This document shows, piece after piece, positions 6,283 through 14,890 of a stretch of DNA of 34,739 nt (positions within the stretch are counted from its first letter, which is position 1; every line of letters starts with the position of its first letter). Source of the stretch: a virus. The stretch covers positions 1 through 34,739 of the IMG/VR virus record IMGVR_UViG_3300006805_000019; one strand, written 5' to 3'. The position numbers were made by a program, and so were the translations under genes. The notes beneath the pieces were generated by a model. The model ran no database searches and was not told the origin of the DNA. It saw only the letters and a program-made list of their open reading frames with translations.

Positions 6283-6333
6283 TATTGCACCCTGTTCATT
6301 TCCACGCCTTTACAAGCGGGCCTCTCCGGCATG

Positions 6334-6645
6334 TTAGGTGAACATGCCGACAGCAACGACGGACACGTTCGCGCCGGTCGTGATCTTCCATGCGCCCGAC
6401 GAACTGTTCGCGCCGACCTCGATCACAAACGGCTTCAGGTCCGTTCCCACGGTGCCGCCAAGCCACGGAATGATAGTGGTTGCGTTGTCGATCAAGGTCA
6501 CGACGCCTGGAGCCACGGTTGCCGGCGTGATGATGAGGCGGGCCATGTAGTCGCCAATCGCGCCAGTCCCGCCGATCACCTGTGCCGTCTGCGATGCGGC
6601 GACCGTTTCGTACTGGTTGCCGCTGTTTCTGAGATCAGGATACAT
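6334..6645 (-). CDS. Small virion-region protein
   Basis: A 103-aa protein rich in Gly, Val, Thr and Ala with a beta-strand look (TPATVAPGVVTLIDNATTIIPW, ending NVSVVAVGMFT). Such proteins often lie beside tail fibre genes as decoration or fibre-associated proteins. The ATG at 6645 is chosen since AGGAG lies seven bases upstream; a TTG at 6651 is too close to that site. Role not known. Confidence 0.7.
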   Translation of the reverse strand: MYPDLRNSGNQYETVAASQTAQVIGGTGAIGDYMARLIITPATVAPGVVTLIDNATTIIPWLGGTVGTDLKPFVIEVGANSSSGAWKITTGANVSVVAVGMFT

Positions 6646-6655
6646 CGTCAATCTC

Positions 6656-6916
6656 CTATGGGAGCGAATCGCGGGCCACCCTAAAGGCGGCCTTCAGTTG
6701 CGGGATTGTCTTGCCGTTCCATTGGGCCACGACGAGCGCCAGCGCCTTGATGGACTTCTCGGTGTTGTCGAGGTCGGATTGGTCGATGGGCGGCGGGTTG
6801 AGGAACGCGACCAACTCGGGGCTTGCGTCGTCGATGTATTCAATGGGCGGGTTTTGCTGGACGGCGAAGCTATCGCCGAGGCTGCCGTCCGACTTTCTCT
6901 CATAATAGCGTCCCAT
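6656..6916 (-). CDS. Small tail-fibre-associated protein
   Basis: An 86-aa acidic protein starting MGRYYERKSDGSLGD and ending QLKAAFRVARDSLP. Proteins of this size and pattern often follow tail fibre genes. There are two adjacent ATG codons (6919 and 6916); the second has the better spacing, five bases, from GGAGG. The longer frame to 7102 is a shadow of the fibre gene. Chaperone or fibre cap roles are only guesses. Confidence 0.7.
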   Translation of the reverse strand: MGRYYERKSDGSLGDSFAVQQNPPIEYIDDASPELVAFLNPPPIDQSDLDNTEKSIKALALVVAQWNGKTIPQLKAAFRVARDSLP

Positions 6917-6926
6917 CATTTCCTCC

Positions 6927-8273
6927 CTAGTCGTCCCGTCCGCGCCGGTCGGCCCACCCCGCCGTATAGACTTGCAGCGATCCCGAGGCTTGAAGGGCTG
7001 TAACCGCCATATATATCTGTGCGCTGGTGTCGGTTGGCGGCCCTTCAAAAGCGGAGCCTTGATTGTTGCTGTTAATACCGCTGCCAATGTCGTTATACAC
7101 AACCGTTCTGTAGAGTGCAGAGTTACTAGCGGGTGCCACTCGTAATACCGTGCCGTTAGCGGAGCCGCCGATACTCAATGTTCGCATTTTGGGCTGCACA
7201 ACAACGCCAGAAGGCACGCTAAGAGCACGCAACGTCATCGCGCTCGTCGTCGTGGGCTGAAAGTCGTTGACCTCGGCAATGTAAAAATCATCACCGCGTT
7301 GGATAAACGACGCCCATTGCGCCGAGCCGTTCGTTTTCATCGAGCCGATGCGCCGATAGTAGGTATAGTTGGCCGGCAGCGTTGGCGACGAGGCGCTGGT
7401 CGAGAAGATGACATCGACAACGCCAGTATCGGGCCGCTGGATCAGATAGACGTGATACCAAGTGGTATTCGCGATGGCGCCGGTATCTATCGCACCGTTG
7501 CCTGTGCCAACGGCCCATGCGCTCGTCGTCTTGGTGTAAGCGGACCCAAGAACCATAGCCAGGACGTTCGTGCTGTCCACCGCGACGCCTACCGCAATAC
7601 CAAAAGTGCCTGTGCCACCAGCCGCCGAGAGTGTCAGGCCGGCGAGGTAAGAGCGAAGGCCCGCGCTGCCAAGCGTGCTGACAAGAGCGTTGGCGACAAA
7701 AGCGGTGGTCGCAATTCTGGTTGAACTGTTGCCAACTGCCTGCGTCGCCGCAAAATTTGCGCCGGTCTGGAGATGGAACACAGGCGTCGTTGCCTGTACG
7801 TCCACCTCGATCATGGCATTAGCCGGCAAGTCTCCAGCAGACAACGCGGTCCCGTTCGGCCATGTCACGGCCCCCGCGCCCACGCTGTTTACGTTCAGCG
7901 TCACGGCTCCGGTGTTCGTGTTTGCAATCTTGATGACGAACCGCTGGCCGATGGCATATGCCGTGATGCCAGGGGATGGGGTGATGGTGATCGTGTCCGT
8001 ACCGGAAGCGAGCGCGTAGTTTGCCGCGCCGCTCACAAGCTGGCTCATGTTGACGGAATCGGTGGCTGCCGTTCCCGCGCCAAGCCCGGTGAGCTTGTTG
8101 CCGGCCATCGGCTGGTTGCCGGTGTAGGTCGTCTGCCCGTCCTTGCTGATGCTCTGCGTCAGAGCGGCGGCAATGTCCGAAAAGTCGGAATTAACCGCCG
8201 TCGAGCTGATCGTCGTACCAGTGACGAAGGGAGCCTGTGGCAATGAAAACGTGCCTGAACCATTACGGGGCAT
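6927..8273 (-). CDS. Tail fibre protein
   Basis: A 448-aa Thr/Ser/Ala/Gly-rich protein. The N-terminal 70 residues (MPRNGSGTFSLPQAPFVTGTTI, then GQTTYTGNQPMAGNKLTGLGAGTAATDSVN) are the conserved virion-attachment part found in many short-tailed phage fibres; the NQPMAGNKLTGLG phrase is typical. The rest is beta-rich and variable, fitting a receptor-binding shaft and tip. AGGGA lies six bases before the ATG. It is the last large gene of the leftward virion block and is flanked on its 5' side by a plus-strand HNH gene. Confidence 0.85.
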   Translation of the reverse strand: MPRNGSGTFSLPQAPFVTGTTISSTAVNSDFSDIAAALTQSISKDGQTTYTGNQPMAGNKLTGLGAGTAATDSVNMSQLVSGAANYALASGTDTITITPSPGITAYAIGQRFVIKIANTNTGAVTLNVNSVGAGAVTWPNGTALSAGDLPANAMIEVDVQATTPVFHLQTGANFAATQAVGNSSTRIATTAFVANALVSTLGSAGLRSYLAGLTLSAAGGTGTFGIAVGVAVDSTNVLAMVLGSAYTKTTSAWAVGTGNGAIDTGAIANTTWYHVYLIQRPDTGVVDVIFSTSASSPTLPANYTYYRRIGSMKTNGSAQWASFIQRGDDFYIAEVNDFQPTTTSAMTLRALSVPSGVVVQPKMRTLSIGGSANGTVLRVAPASNSALYRTVVYNDIGSGINSNNQGSAFEGPPTDTSAQIYMAVTALQASGSLQVYTAGWADRRGRDD

Positions 8274-8325
8274 TTTGCTTCCCTGTGCCTTTCCGTGCTA
8301 GGCTAGCGATTAAAGGAGATCGCCC

Positions 8326-8892
8326 ATGCCCTTCAAAAACCCGCACCCGCTTTACTCGGTATGGCAGGGAATGCTGCGCCGCTGCGATAACCCCAACTTC
8401 AAGCAATTCGCTGATTATGGAGGGCGGGGAATATCCGTCTGCCCGCAATGGAAGCGAGATTTCGCGGCCTTCGTATCTGATATGGGGCCACGCCCGGCGG
8501 GCCATATGATTGACCGGATAGACAATGACGGGAATTACACTCCCGAAAATTGCCGCTGGGCAACTCGCGCGGAAAGCCAAAGCAATCGCCGCATCACACA
8601 ATGGATTGAGCGCGATGGCGTTCGCTATTTGCTGGCGGCGCTCGCCAAAGAAACGGGCCTTAAGCCGGACACGATCAAGGCGCGGGCCGCGAAGGGACTT
8701 ACCCTCGCTGAAATTAAATCCCCTCAAAGAACTTGGAACCTTGCGGGGCTTGCCCTTGGCGGGCGTGCGAGCGGCGAGGCGCGACACCGCCAAGAGACTT
8801 GCCCGGCGGGCCACAGGCTTACGGACCGCAATACCTTCTACGACAAAGGTAATTGGCGGCGGTGCATCCGGTGCCGTGATGCGAAGGGATAG
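8326..8892 (+). CDS. HNH-type homing endonuclease-like protein
   Basis: A 188-aa protein on the strand opposite to its neighbours. Its core (YSVWQGMLRRCDNP, YGGRGISVCPQW, DMGPRP, IDRIDNDGNYTPENCRWAT) is a widespread phage free-standing HNH-like nuclease family. A helical DNA-binding segment follows (SNRR and RYLLAALAKETGLKPDTI), and a C-terminal pair of CPAGH and CIRCR motifs suggests an extra zinc knuckle. AAAGGAG is eight bases before the ATG. It occupies the gap between the fibre gene and the large ejection-type protein, so it is probably a selfish insertion carrying its own start signals. Confidence 0.82.
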   Translation: MPFKNPHPLYSVWQGMLRRCDNPNFKQFADYGGRGISVCPQWKRDFAAFVSDMGPRPAGHMIDRIDNDGNYTPENCRWATRAESQSNRRITQWIERDGVRYLLAALAKETGLKPDTIKARAAKGLTLAEIKSPQRTWNLAGLALGGRASGEARHRQETCPAGHRLTDRNTFYDKGNWRRCIRCRDAKG

Positions 8893-8897
8893 AGCGT

Positions 8898-11036
8898 TCA
8901 TGGCGAATTGCTGAAGGCACCGCCGGCAGCACCGGCAACGCCAGGGGAAAGACGAGGGGCTGCGGCCTGCCGCTTCAGCAGGGCTTCCACAAGCGAAAGG
9001 GTTTCGGCGTTCGCTGCCGCGTTTGGATTGGCGAGGAGATCGGCTAGGCGCGAGCGGACGGGACCGCTGGCCCTGTCGGTTTTTGCCAGCGTGTCCTTTA
9101 CGAAGTCCCAAATGCGGCCAAGGTCGCCGCCAGAAGTTGGGACCGGAGACAGGGCAGTCTCGCGGGCGAGGGCCGCCGCGCGTTCTGCCGTCTGTGATCC
9201 TGCCGTGACGCGACCCCGGCTGGCGGCGTACTCACGCTCTGCCATGCTGCGCTTCATCAATTCCTGCGCGCGCTCGGGGCCGTAAATCTCCGTCAGCTTT
9301 TGCTGCATGATCTCGTTGTCGGAGATCGTCTTGGCAAGCCGGCGCGTAGTCTCCGGTCCACTTGCGGCGGCGTCGCGCATGACGTTCGATGATCCGACGC
9401 GGAATACCTGCAACTGCTGCGGCGTCGCGCCTGGAAGATCGGCCGCAAGGGCTGCGGGCGACACATTAACCGCCGCCTCTCCCTGCCCCATCTTCATAAA
9501 GTCGGCACCGCGCTTCAACCAGCCTTCGCCGGTCGTGGGATCGTAGAGCGAGGCCAGCTTGGCATAGGCCGTGTCGGCTTCCTTGATGGCGGGGTTAGCC
9601 TTCCAAAGCGCCTGTTCCCACTTGTCGCCAATCTGACGAACAAAATCCTTGTTAACTGCGTTCCCGCTTTGAAAGGCTGCATCCACGTTTTTGTTTAACT
9701 GTTGCTTGACCATGTGCGCCGCTTCCGCCGCGCCGACCTCGATGCCGTTCTCCGCGCCATCCTCAATTACTTTTGCCATCGCCTTTTTGACGGCAGGCAC
9801 TTTCAAAAGGTCGTCCATTTCGGGGGAAACATTGAACGAACCCTGCCGCAAAACGGGGTCATAGATTTCCGACCCCTTGGCGCTTCGGTACTTGGCAAGG
9901 AAACCCTGCGCGTCAAACATGCTCGGCACGTTCGCTTCGTTGCCCATCGCGTTTATAAAACGCTGGCCGGTGCCTCGGTCGCGCGCCCCATAGGCTGCAA
10001 CGTACTTGTCTGCCGCGTCATCGCTTGTCAGGTATCCGACGTTCGCAAGGCGCTCTGTTCCCTTCCCGGCGTCGGCAATGAAAGCGTCCTCGCCAAGCGC
10101 CGCAAGTCTGGCGCGGGCTTGCTCGACGCCCTTTCCAGACGCGATGGCTTGGGCGAGCCGCTTGATGGCGGCGTCTTCCTCGATGCCTTGCGCCAGACCG
10201 CGCGCACCGTCCGCAATCTTCGACGCGAGGCTGTCCTGGGCAACCATCGTCCCCTCTGGGGCGGCGGCAGACAGAGACTTTAGCGGGACTTGCTGAACAA
10301 ACTTGTCTGCGATGGCTCCGGTCTTGTTTAACACCCACGGGGCGACCTTCTCATAGGCGGCGCCTATACCCCTTCCAACAACGGGAAGAGCAACGCCCGC
10401 ACCAAGTCCAATCGCGGCGGGGATGGCGGCATTGTATGCGCGGTTCACGAAACCGCCCTCGCCTTCGTTGAAGCCTTGCGCGCCACCCAAGGCCGCGCCG
10501 CCAATGCCGCCCTTAATCATGTTCCCGGCAAGTCCAGCCCCGCCGCGAAACAGGGGACCAACAACGGGGAGCGCCGTCAAGGCTGCCGTGCCGGCGACGT
10601 TGCCCACTATCTCGCCCGCCATCGTCCTGTTGGGACTGTCGGCCTTGTCTGCCTTCGCCTGCGCTCGCGTGCGGGCCAGTTCCTCTTCGTAGCGTTGGCC
10701 CCACGTCGGAGCCTGCGACCCTTGACCAATCTGGCTTTGGTCGTAAGAGGCAACTAGGCCAAGCGGATCGTTGTTAGGGCCGTCCACTTTCTTGGCCCAA
10801 TCCATGACGGATCGCACCGCAGGGCCGACAGTAGCGCGGAAGACAGAGCCGATTTCATCGGACGAGCCAAAAGACAGGCCGCGAGATACCGCGCTTCTGT
10901 CCATAGCGGAGGTGTCCTGTGGCGAGACGGCGGGGCCTTCAAGCTGGGCGAGCGCAGTCTCGATTTCCTGCGGCGGTGTGCCGGCGGGGAAATTTGCTTT
11001 ACGCCCACCGGGGAGGTTGACAACAATGTCGCTCAT
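8898..11036 (-). CDS. Large internal virion / ejection-type protein
   Basis: A 712-aa protein beginning MSDIVVNLPGGRKANFPAGTPP. Residues about 150-215 form a Gly/Ala-rich, membrane-active stretch (AGTAALTALPVVGPLFRGGAGLAG, GAGVALPVVGRGIGAAY), and the rest is helical with many Ala and charged residues. This is the profile of podovirus DNA-ejection proteins packed inside the head and delivered into the envelope to form a DNA channel. Its ATG overlaps the stop of the next virion protein (ATGA). The assignment rests on composition, size and position, not a sharp motif. Confidence 0.75.
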   Translation of the reverse strand: MSDIVVNLPGGRKANFPAGTPPQEIETALAQLEGPAVSPQDTSAMDRSAVSRGLSFGSSDEIGSVFRATVGPAVRSVMDWAKKVDGPNNDPLGLVASYDQSQIGQGSQAPTWGQRYEEELARTRAQAKADKADSPNRTMAGEIVGNVAGTAALTALPVVGPLFRGGAGLAGNMIKGGIGGAALGGAQGFNEGEGGFVNRAYNAAIPAAIGLGAGVALPVVGRGIGAAYEKVAPWVLNKTGAIADKFVQQVPLKSLSAAAPEGTMVAQDSLASKIADGARGLAQGIEEDAAIKRLAQAIASGKGVEQARARLAALGEDAFIADAGKGTERLANVGYLTSDDAADKYVAAYGARDRGTGQRFINAMGNEANVPSMFDAQGFLAKYRSAKGSEIYDPVLRQGSFNVSPEMDDLLKVPAVKKAMAKVIEDGAENGIEVGAAEAAHMVKQQLNKNVDAAFQSGNAVNKDFVRQIGDKWEQALWKANPAIKEADTAYAKLASLYDPTTGEGWLKRGADFMKMGQGEAAVNVSPAALAADLPGATPQQLQVFRVGSSNVMRDAAASGPETTRRLAKTISDNEIMQQKLTEIYGPERAQELMKRSMAEREYAASRGRVTAGSQTAERAAALARETALSPVPTSGGDLGRIWDFVKDTLAKTDRASGPVRSRLADLLANPNAAANAETLSLVEALLKRQAAAPRLSPGVAGAAGGAFSNSP

Positions 11037-13072
11037 TTGCGCGGCACCAGCTTGCCGCCCACATAATCGTATTCGGTCACGCCGCCTGGAGCGGCGGCAC
11101 CCGGCATCGTGGCGCGAACGTCCTTGGCTGTGCCTCGTAAATCGGTCATCGGCTGGCCCGCCAACTTCTCGCGCATAGCCAATCGAGTTTGCAGAAGGTC
11201 AATGACCTTGCCCACCGCAGCATCCGCATCGGCCTTTTCAGCCGCAGCACCCCGGAACGTCGAGGGATCGGGCAGCGTGCGGCGAATAATGTCGAGATCG
11301 GGGCCGTTCAAGACGCCAAGATTAAAAAGCTCCTCGCCCTTCGCCAACAGCGCGGCCACGTTGTACGAAGTGTTAAGCGGCGTAGTCGCGCCTGCAATGG
11401 ACTTGACCGAATCCCTCGTCCCGGCCTTCTGAAACTCTTTCTGAAAATCAGCCAAGGCGGACACAATCGTCACCGCTTCCCTGCGGGCCGTGTTCAGCTT
11501 CTCCATTTCCGGGCTGACTTTCGCGGGCATACCCGGAATAGGCGTCGCCACGATGCCACTCGGCGGGGTCTGCGGGGGAGCTCCCTGCGGCGGCTGGGCT
11601 TGCAGCGTCGGGGAACCCACAACGGTATCCGGCGACGGGGCGGGCGGCGCACCCTGCGGGGTGGCTGCGGCCTGTGGCGGGGCGGCCTGCGGGGGCTGTT
11701 GTGGCGCACCCTGCGGAGCGCCTTGCGGCTGGCCCTGGAACCTGTAGGTCGGCGTCGGGAAGGCCGAAAGGTCTTCCGGCGGCATCTGAAAGCCGTTCGC
11801 ATCAAAGCGCGGCTTGTTCAGGTTTCCCCATAGCACCGCATAGTCAACGCTCCCCCTGTACGCGGGATCGTTTGCCGCCCTGATGATCGCGCTCCGGGCT
11901 TGGTTCTCAATACCCTGTCCAGGGATGCCCCCGCCCTCTGCCGGCGGCTTCTTGGCCCCGCCCACAATGCGGTTCACAGGCTGCCCGGTGCGGGGGTTGT
12001 AGAATACGAGGTCGCCCCCTTCTTCTCGCGGGATCAGCGAGACGCCGGCTTCGCTCTTGGCCGCAGCCTCGCGTACCGCCGTCGCCTGCTGGATGTATTT
12101 CAGGGCAATGTCGCCCCGGCCAGCCGCCTGCGCGCGTTGCGCCGCCGCCTCGTATTGCGCGCCAGGATCGGCTCCCTGCCGTTGCGGAGGCAGGGGATTG
12201 CCGCTGCCGTCCGCGCTGCCTTGTGCGAGATTGACGCCGCCTGCGCCGGGGGCGGTGCCGCCTTGGCCTGTTAGAACCGAATGGTAGGCTTGCACCGGGA
12301 GAGCCACGTTCGCGCCCTTCTCTGCACCGTGGACGCCTCTAGCGAACTGCGCCGCAATCTGCGGATTGTTGAGATCAATCGGCTGGTTCGGGTCTAGGCC
12401 GCCGATGCTTGCCACGTTGCGCGCCCATTGGTCTGGGTCGTTGGCGCCGTCACCCTTTGGCGCCCACCGCTGACCAATCTGGGTAAGCGTCATTGGCTGC
12501 CCGTTGTTGAACGCCGCCGGGTATGCGCGAGCGTTATTGACGGTCAGGCGAATGCCGTCCTCAAGCGTGGCGGGCTGCTGAAATCCGGTGTTCTGCCCGG
12601 TCGGGCGCACGTTGCCGATATTGTTTGGATTGACACCACCGCCGGCCTGCTGGGTGGGGTTGCTTCCTGTGCCAAGCAGGAAACCCGCCGTCATAGTGTC
12701 ATCTGCGCGCTGCGTTCTGGTTTTCAATTCGTCGGCAGCCGATTGTGCCGAATACTTGATGCCAATCGACGGGTCTATGGCCGCATAGGCCGCCAGCTTG
12801 GCCGCAGGGTCGGTTAGCTTGCCCGCATCCGCAATCTTGGTGGCAAGGGCTGTCCCCGCCTCCTTCTCGGCGGCGTCCGCAGTGTAATTACCGTATGCCC
12901 CTGCAAGGGCCTGTGCGAGCCTTCCAACACCCTGCCAGGGGGATTGCACCGGGGAGGTGTCCGCACCCTGCTCTGCGAGCTTCTGGGCAAAGGCGCGGCG
13001 GCTGGCGAACGGGTCGCGCTTCCGCCCAGCCATCAAGTAGGCAAGCGAATTGTCTTCGTTGAGGATGGTCAT
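11033..13072 (-). CDS. Large virion protein with a P5-like region, putative ejection/lytic protein
   Basis: A 679-aa protein. After an N-terminal helical part there is a segment at about residues 148-250 (NNIGNVRPTGQNTGFQQPATLEDGI, then YPAAFNNGQPMTLTQIGQRWAPKGDGANDP) that resembles the structural protein P5-type region found in phage virion proteins linked to cell-wall degradation. About residues 447-507 are an extremely Pro/Gln/Ala-rich linker. The helical C-terminal part would pack in the virion. It overlaps the PAPS-reductase-like gene upstream (ATGA). A role in crossing the cell wall during DNA injection is inferred. Confidence 0.75.
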   Translation of the reverse strand: MTILNEDNSLAYLMAGRKRDPFASRRAFAQKLAEQGADTSPVQSPWQGVGRLAQALAGAYGNYTADAAEKEAGTALATKIADAGKLTDPAAKLAAYAAIDPSIGIKYSAQSAADELKTRTQRADDTMTAGFLLGTGSNPTQQAGGGVNPNNIGNVRPTGQNTGFQQPATLEDGIRLTVNNARAYPAAFNNGQPMTLTQIGQRWAPKGDGANDPDQWARNVASIGGLDPNQPIDLNNPQIAAQFARGVHGAEKGANVALPVQAYHSVLTGQGGTAPGAGGVNLAQGSADGSGNPLPPQRQGADPGAQYEAAAQRAQAAGRGDIALKYIQQATAVREAAAKSEAGVSLIPREEGGDLVFYNPRTGQPVNRIVGGAKKPPAEGGGIPGQGIENQARSAIIRAANDPAYRGSVDYAVLWGNLNKPRFDANGFQMPPEDLSAFPTPTYRFQGQPQGAPQGAPQQPPQAAPPQAAATPQGAPPAPSPDTVVGSPTLQAQPPQGAPPQTPPSGIVATPIPGMPAKVSPEMEKLNTARREAVTIVSALADFQKEFQKAGTRDSVKSIAGATTPLNTSYNVAALLAKGEELFNLGVLNGPDLDIIRRTLPDPSTFRGAAAEKADADAAVGKVIDLLQTRLAMREKLAGQPMTDLRGTAKDVRATMPGAAAPGGVTEYDYVGGKLVPRK
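11555..11740. repeat. Low-complexity Pro/Gln/Ala/Gly-coding repeats
   Basis: The bases within the 679-aa virion protein encode imperfect repeats of the type PQGAPQ, PPQAAPPQ and PQGAPP. The DNA is a run of related short units rich in C and G on the minus strand. Such repeats slip during replication, so length variation between relatives is expected. Confidence 0.75.
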
Positions 13073-13791
13073 CGTCCGACCTCCCGCTGGAGGTTTGCCC
13101 AGTGCGGGGCGACTTCAGCCGCCACAAGGGCGAGTTTGATTTGATAGGCCGCGTTCAGGACCGGGTGATGCTTGGCAAGATAGGCAGCGCGGCCCTCGCT
13201 CCACCATGCTGGGCATGTGGCACATTCGGGAGACTGCACGCCGTTCTCGTAGACGCGGCAGATGGGAGCGCCCACCTCGCGGAGATAGGCAAACACCTCG
13301 GCGTCGGACCATTCCAGCAAGGGCAGCCAGAGGTCATAACCAAGGCCAGTTGGGCCGTTCTCATGCGGCAGGCGCTTCATGTCTGCCCGTTTGGTGCCGC
13401 GAATGACAAGAGTGCATCCGTCTCTTACGGCGGCGTCGTGCATCGGCACCATGATATTAAAGGCGCAGCACTCAAAGCGATCCACGATGCGGCGGTCGCT
13501 CATGCCGATTTTCACGCCCAGCGGGGTGCAGGAGCTTGGCACAAGGTCGCTTGGCAGACCAAACTGCTGCTGCCAGTCGGTGGCGCGCGTCTCGATCCGC
13601 ACAAACCTGGGGACAAGCGCCTCGATCTGGTCAACGATTTCCACCACCTCTGGCAGTAAATCGCCGGTATCCACATGATATAGCGTCAGCCGGTCCCAAT
13701 GCGGGCGCAGCAAGTGAACAAGCGCAAGGCTGTCCTTGCCGCCGCTAAACTGAAGGGCCACCTTAGCGTGGTTTGAAAGGGGGTCGGTCAT
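13069..13791 (-). CDS. PAPS reductase-like PP-loop protein
   Basis: A 240-aa protein of the phosphoadenosine-phosphosulfate reductase/PP-loop ATPase group. The signature is FSGGKDSLALVHLL with SGGKDS at residues 16-21, then LYHVDTGDLLPEV, VPSSCTPLGVK, and an IRGTKRADMKR segment, and a C-terminal CATCPAWW. The P-loop keeps the SGG-x-DS form, so nucleotide (ATP-type) chemistry is as likely as true PAPS reduction. Phages carry such genes for sulfur supply or nucleic-acid modification; which one applies here cannot be told. It sits oddly between two virion genes. No Shine-Dalgarno precedes the ATG, which overlaps the start of a divergent lipoprotein gene. Confidence 0.8.
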   Translation of the reverse strand: MTDPLSNHAKVALQFSGGKDSLALVHLLRPHWDRLTLYHVDTGDLLPEVVEIVDQIEALVPRFVRIETRATDWQQQFGLPSDLVPSSCTPLGVKIGMSDRRIVDRFECCAFNIMVPMHDAAVRDGCTLVIRGTKRADMKRLPHENGPTGLGYDLWLPLLEWSDAEVFAYLREVGAPICRVYENGVQSPECATCPAWWSEGRAAYLAKHHPVLNAAYQIKLALVAAEVAPHWANLQREVGR

Positions 13792-14005
13792 GCGACTTTG
13801 GATTGTGCTTGTTCTGTGCGTTTCCGCATGTGCGGGGACAGCGACAGTCGATGGAACGGAAAAGGGCGGCGTGGCGACTTGGTGGAATCAGCCAGACCCT
13901 GCGCTTGCGATGCAGGCTGCCACAAAGCACTGCGCTCGATACGACCGGATAGCGAAGCCGACGCAGGTTGACTGGACGGGAATGCTGACGTTTTCATGTG
14001 AATAA
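13790..14005 (+). CDS. Small lipoprotein, putative moron gene
   Basis: A 71-aa protein with a lipoprotein signal (MRLWIVLVLCVSACAG, lipobox VSAC, Cys14) and a C-terminal AATKHCARYDR ... FSCE pattern with two cysteines, which resembles small lipoproteins of alphaproteobacterial chromosomes. It is on the plus strand within a minus-strand block. Its ATG overlaps the PAPS-like gene start as CATG, its stop abuts the stop of the 294-aa virion gene at 14006, and AGGGGG lies five bases upstream. It could act on the host envelope, for example in superinfection exclusion; this is inference. Confidence 0.75.
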   Translation: MRLWIVLVLCVSACAGTATVDGTEKGGVATWWNQPDPALAMQAATKHCARYDRIAKPTQVDWTGMLTFSCE

Positions 14006-14890
14006 TCACAGGGCCGCCAACCCAAAATAAGACCCGGCAGCGCCAATGCCTGCTCCACCCAGCCCGAATAGGCCGCCCATCATGGCGTCGTTCGACTTCT
14101 GCCCCTGCTGCCACTGGGCCATCTGGCCCTGATACTGTGCATTGTAGGGTGCCGACGTATCGACGTTCGCCACCTGAACCTGTGGCACGTTCTGAAACTG
14201 TGGGTTCTGCACGCCCTGCCCGGTGCCTAGCAGCGCCGCCACCTCGTTGATGGGCTGCGTGCGGAGGTTGGCGCGCTCTTGGATCGCCCGGTCGCGCGTG
14301 CTGGCCTCCAGCCCGTAGGTCTGCGCGGCGGCGTTGCCTGCCTGCACATCGGCACCTAGCCTAAAGTCGTTCACACCCCGGTTATAATCGTCCTGAGCGC
14401 CCCTCCAGGCCTCGGACCCTAGCGCGATGCCCTGATTTGCCAACCGCTGCTGTAGGGCCGCCTGATCGCGCTGCTGAGAGGGCGCGTTGCGGGCCTCGAT
14501 AGCCGCCAACTGCTGCTTGCGGTAGTCTTCGTTGTATTGCGGAGCCGCAGCCAAGCCATCGTAGTTGAAGGGTGTCGCGGTCGCGTCGCCAATCCGGCCT
14601 GTGTACTTGTCGGCCAGATCGTAAGCGCCCTGCGTCACGCGGGTTTGGGTGTTGTAGAGGTTCTGTTGCTCGGGGCTGAGTTTCGTGGTCGCGGTGTAAA
14701 GCGGCACCTCGTAGCCCGGCATGTTCACCGCGCCCGTCTTGTCGTAGGTCAGCGTGCCGTAGGGCGTCACCTGATTGACGCGGTTCATCAGGCCTTGCGT
14801 CACCGCAGTCTGCGCGTTGCTCTGCGTCTGCTGCTGGTTGATGAAACTAGGGTCAGGCGCTGATGGTGCTGATCCGCTCTTGCTGCCCAT
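14006..14890 (-). CDS. Virion protein, tail/internal core type
   Basis: A 294-aa Gln/Asn/Ala-rich protein that starts MGSKSGSAPSAPDPSFINQQQTQSNAQTA and continues with MNRVNQVTPYGTLTYDKTG. This opening is common among podovirus proteins lying next to ejection proteins and tail genes. The centre is a long helical Gln/Arg region; the C-terminus has a Gly-rich hydrophobic segment (MMGGLFGLGGAGIGAAGSYFGLA), similar to membrane-interacting ejection proteins. No enzymatic motif is seen. Its first 38 bases overlap the end of the GNAT gene. Confidence 0.75.
   Translation of the reverse strand: MGSKSGSAPSAPDPSFINQQQTQSNAQTAVTQGLMNRVNQVTPYGTLTYDKTGAVNMPGYEVPLYTATTKLSPEQQNLYNTQTRVTQGAYDLADKYTGRIGDATATPFNYDGLAAAPQYNEDYRKQQLAAIEARNAPSQQRDQAALQQRLANQGIALGSEAWRGAQDDYNRGVNDFRLGADVQAGNAAAQTYGLEASTRDRAIQERANLRTQPINEVAALLGTGQGVQNPQFQNVPQVQVANVDTSAPYNAQYQGQMAQWQQGQKSNDAMMGGLFGLGGAGIGAAGSYFGLAAL

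Noticed and set aside
8263-9111. A 282-codon minus-strand frame opposite the HNH gene at 8326
   Set aside because: Low-complexity Arg/Ala/Pro shadow of an obvious HNH gene, without a ribosome site.
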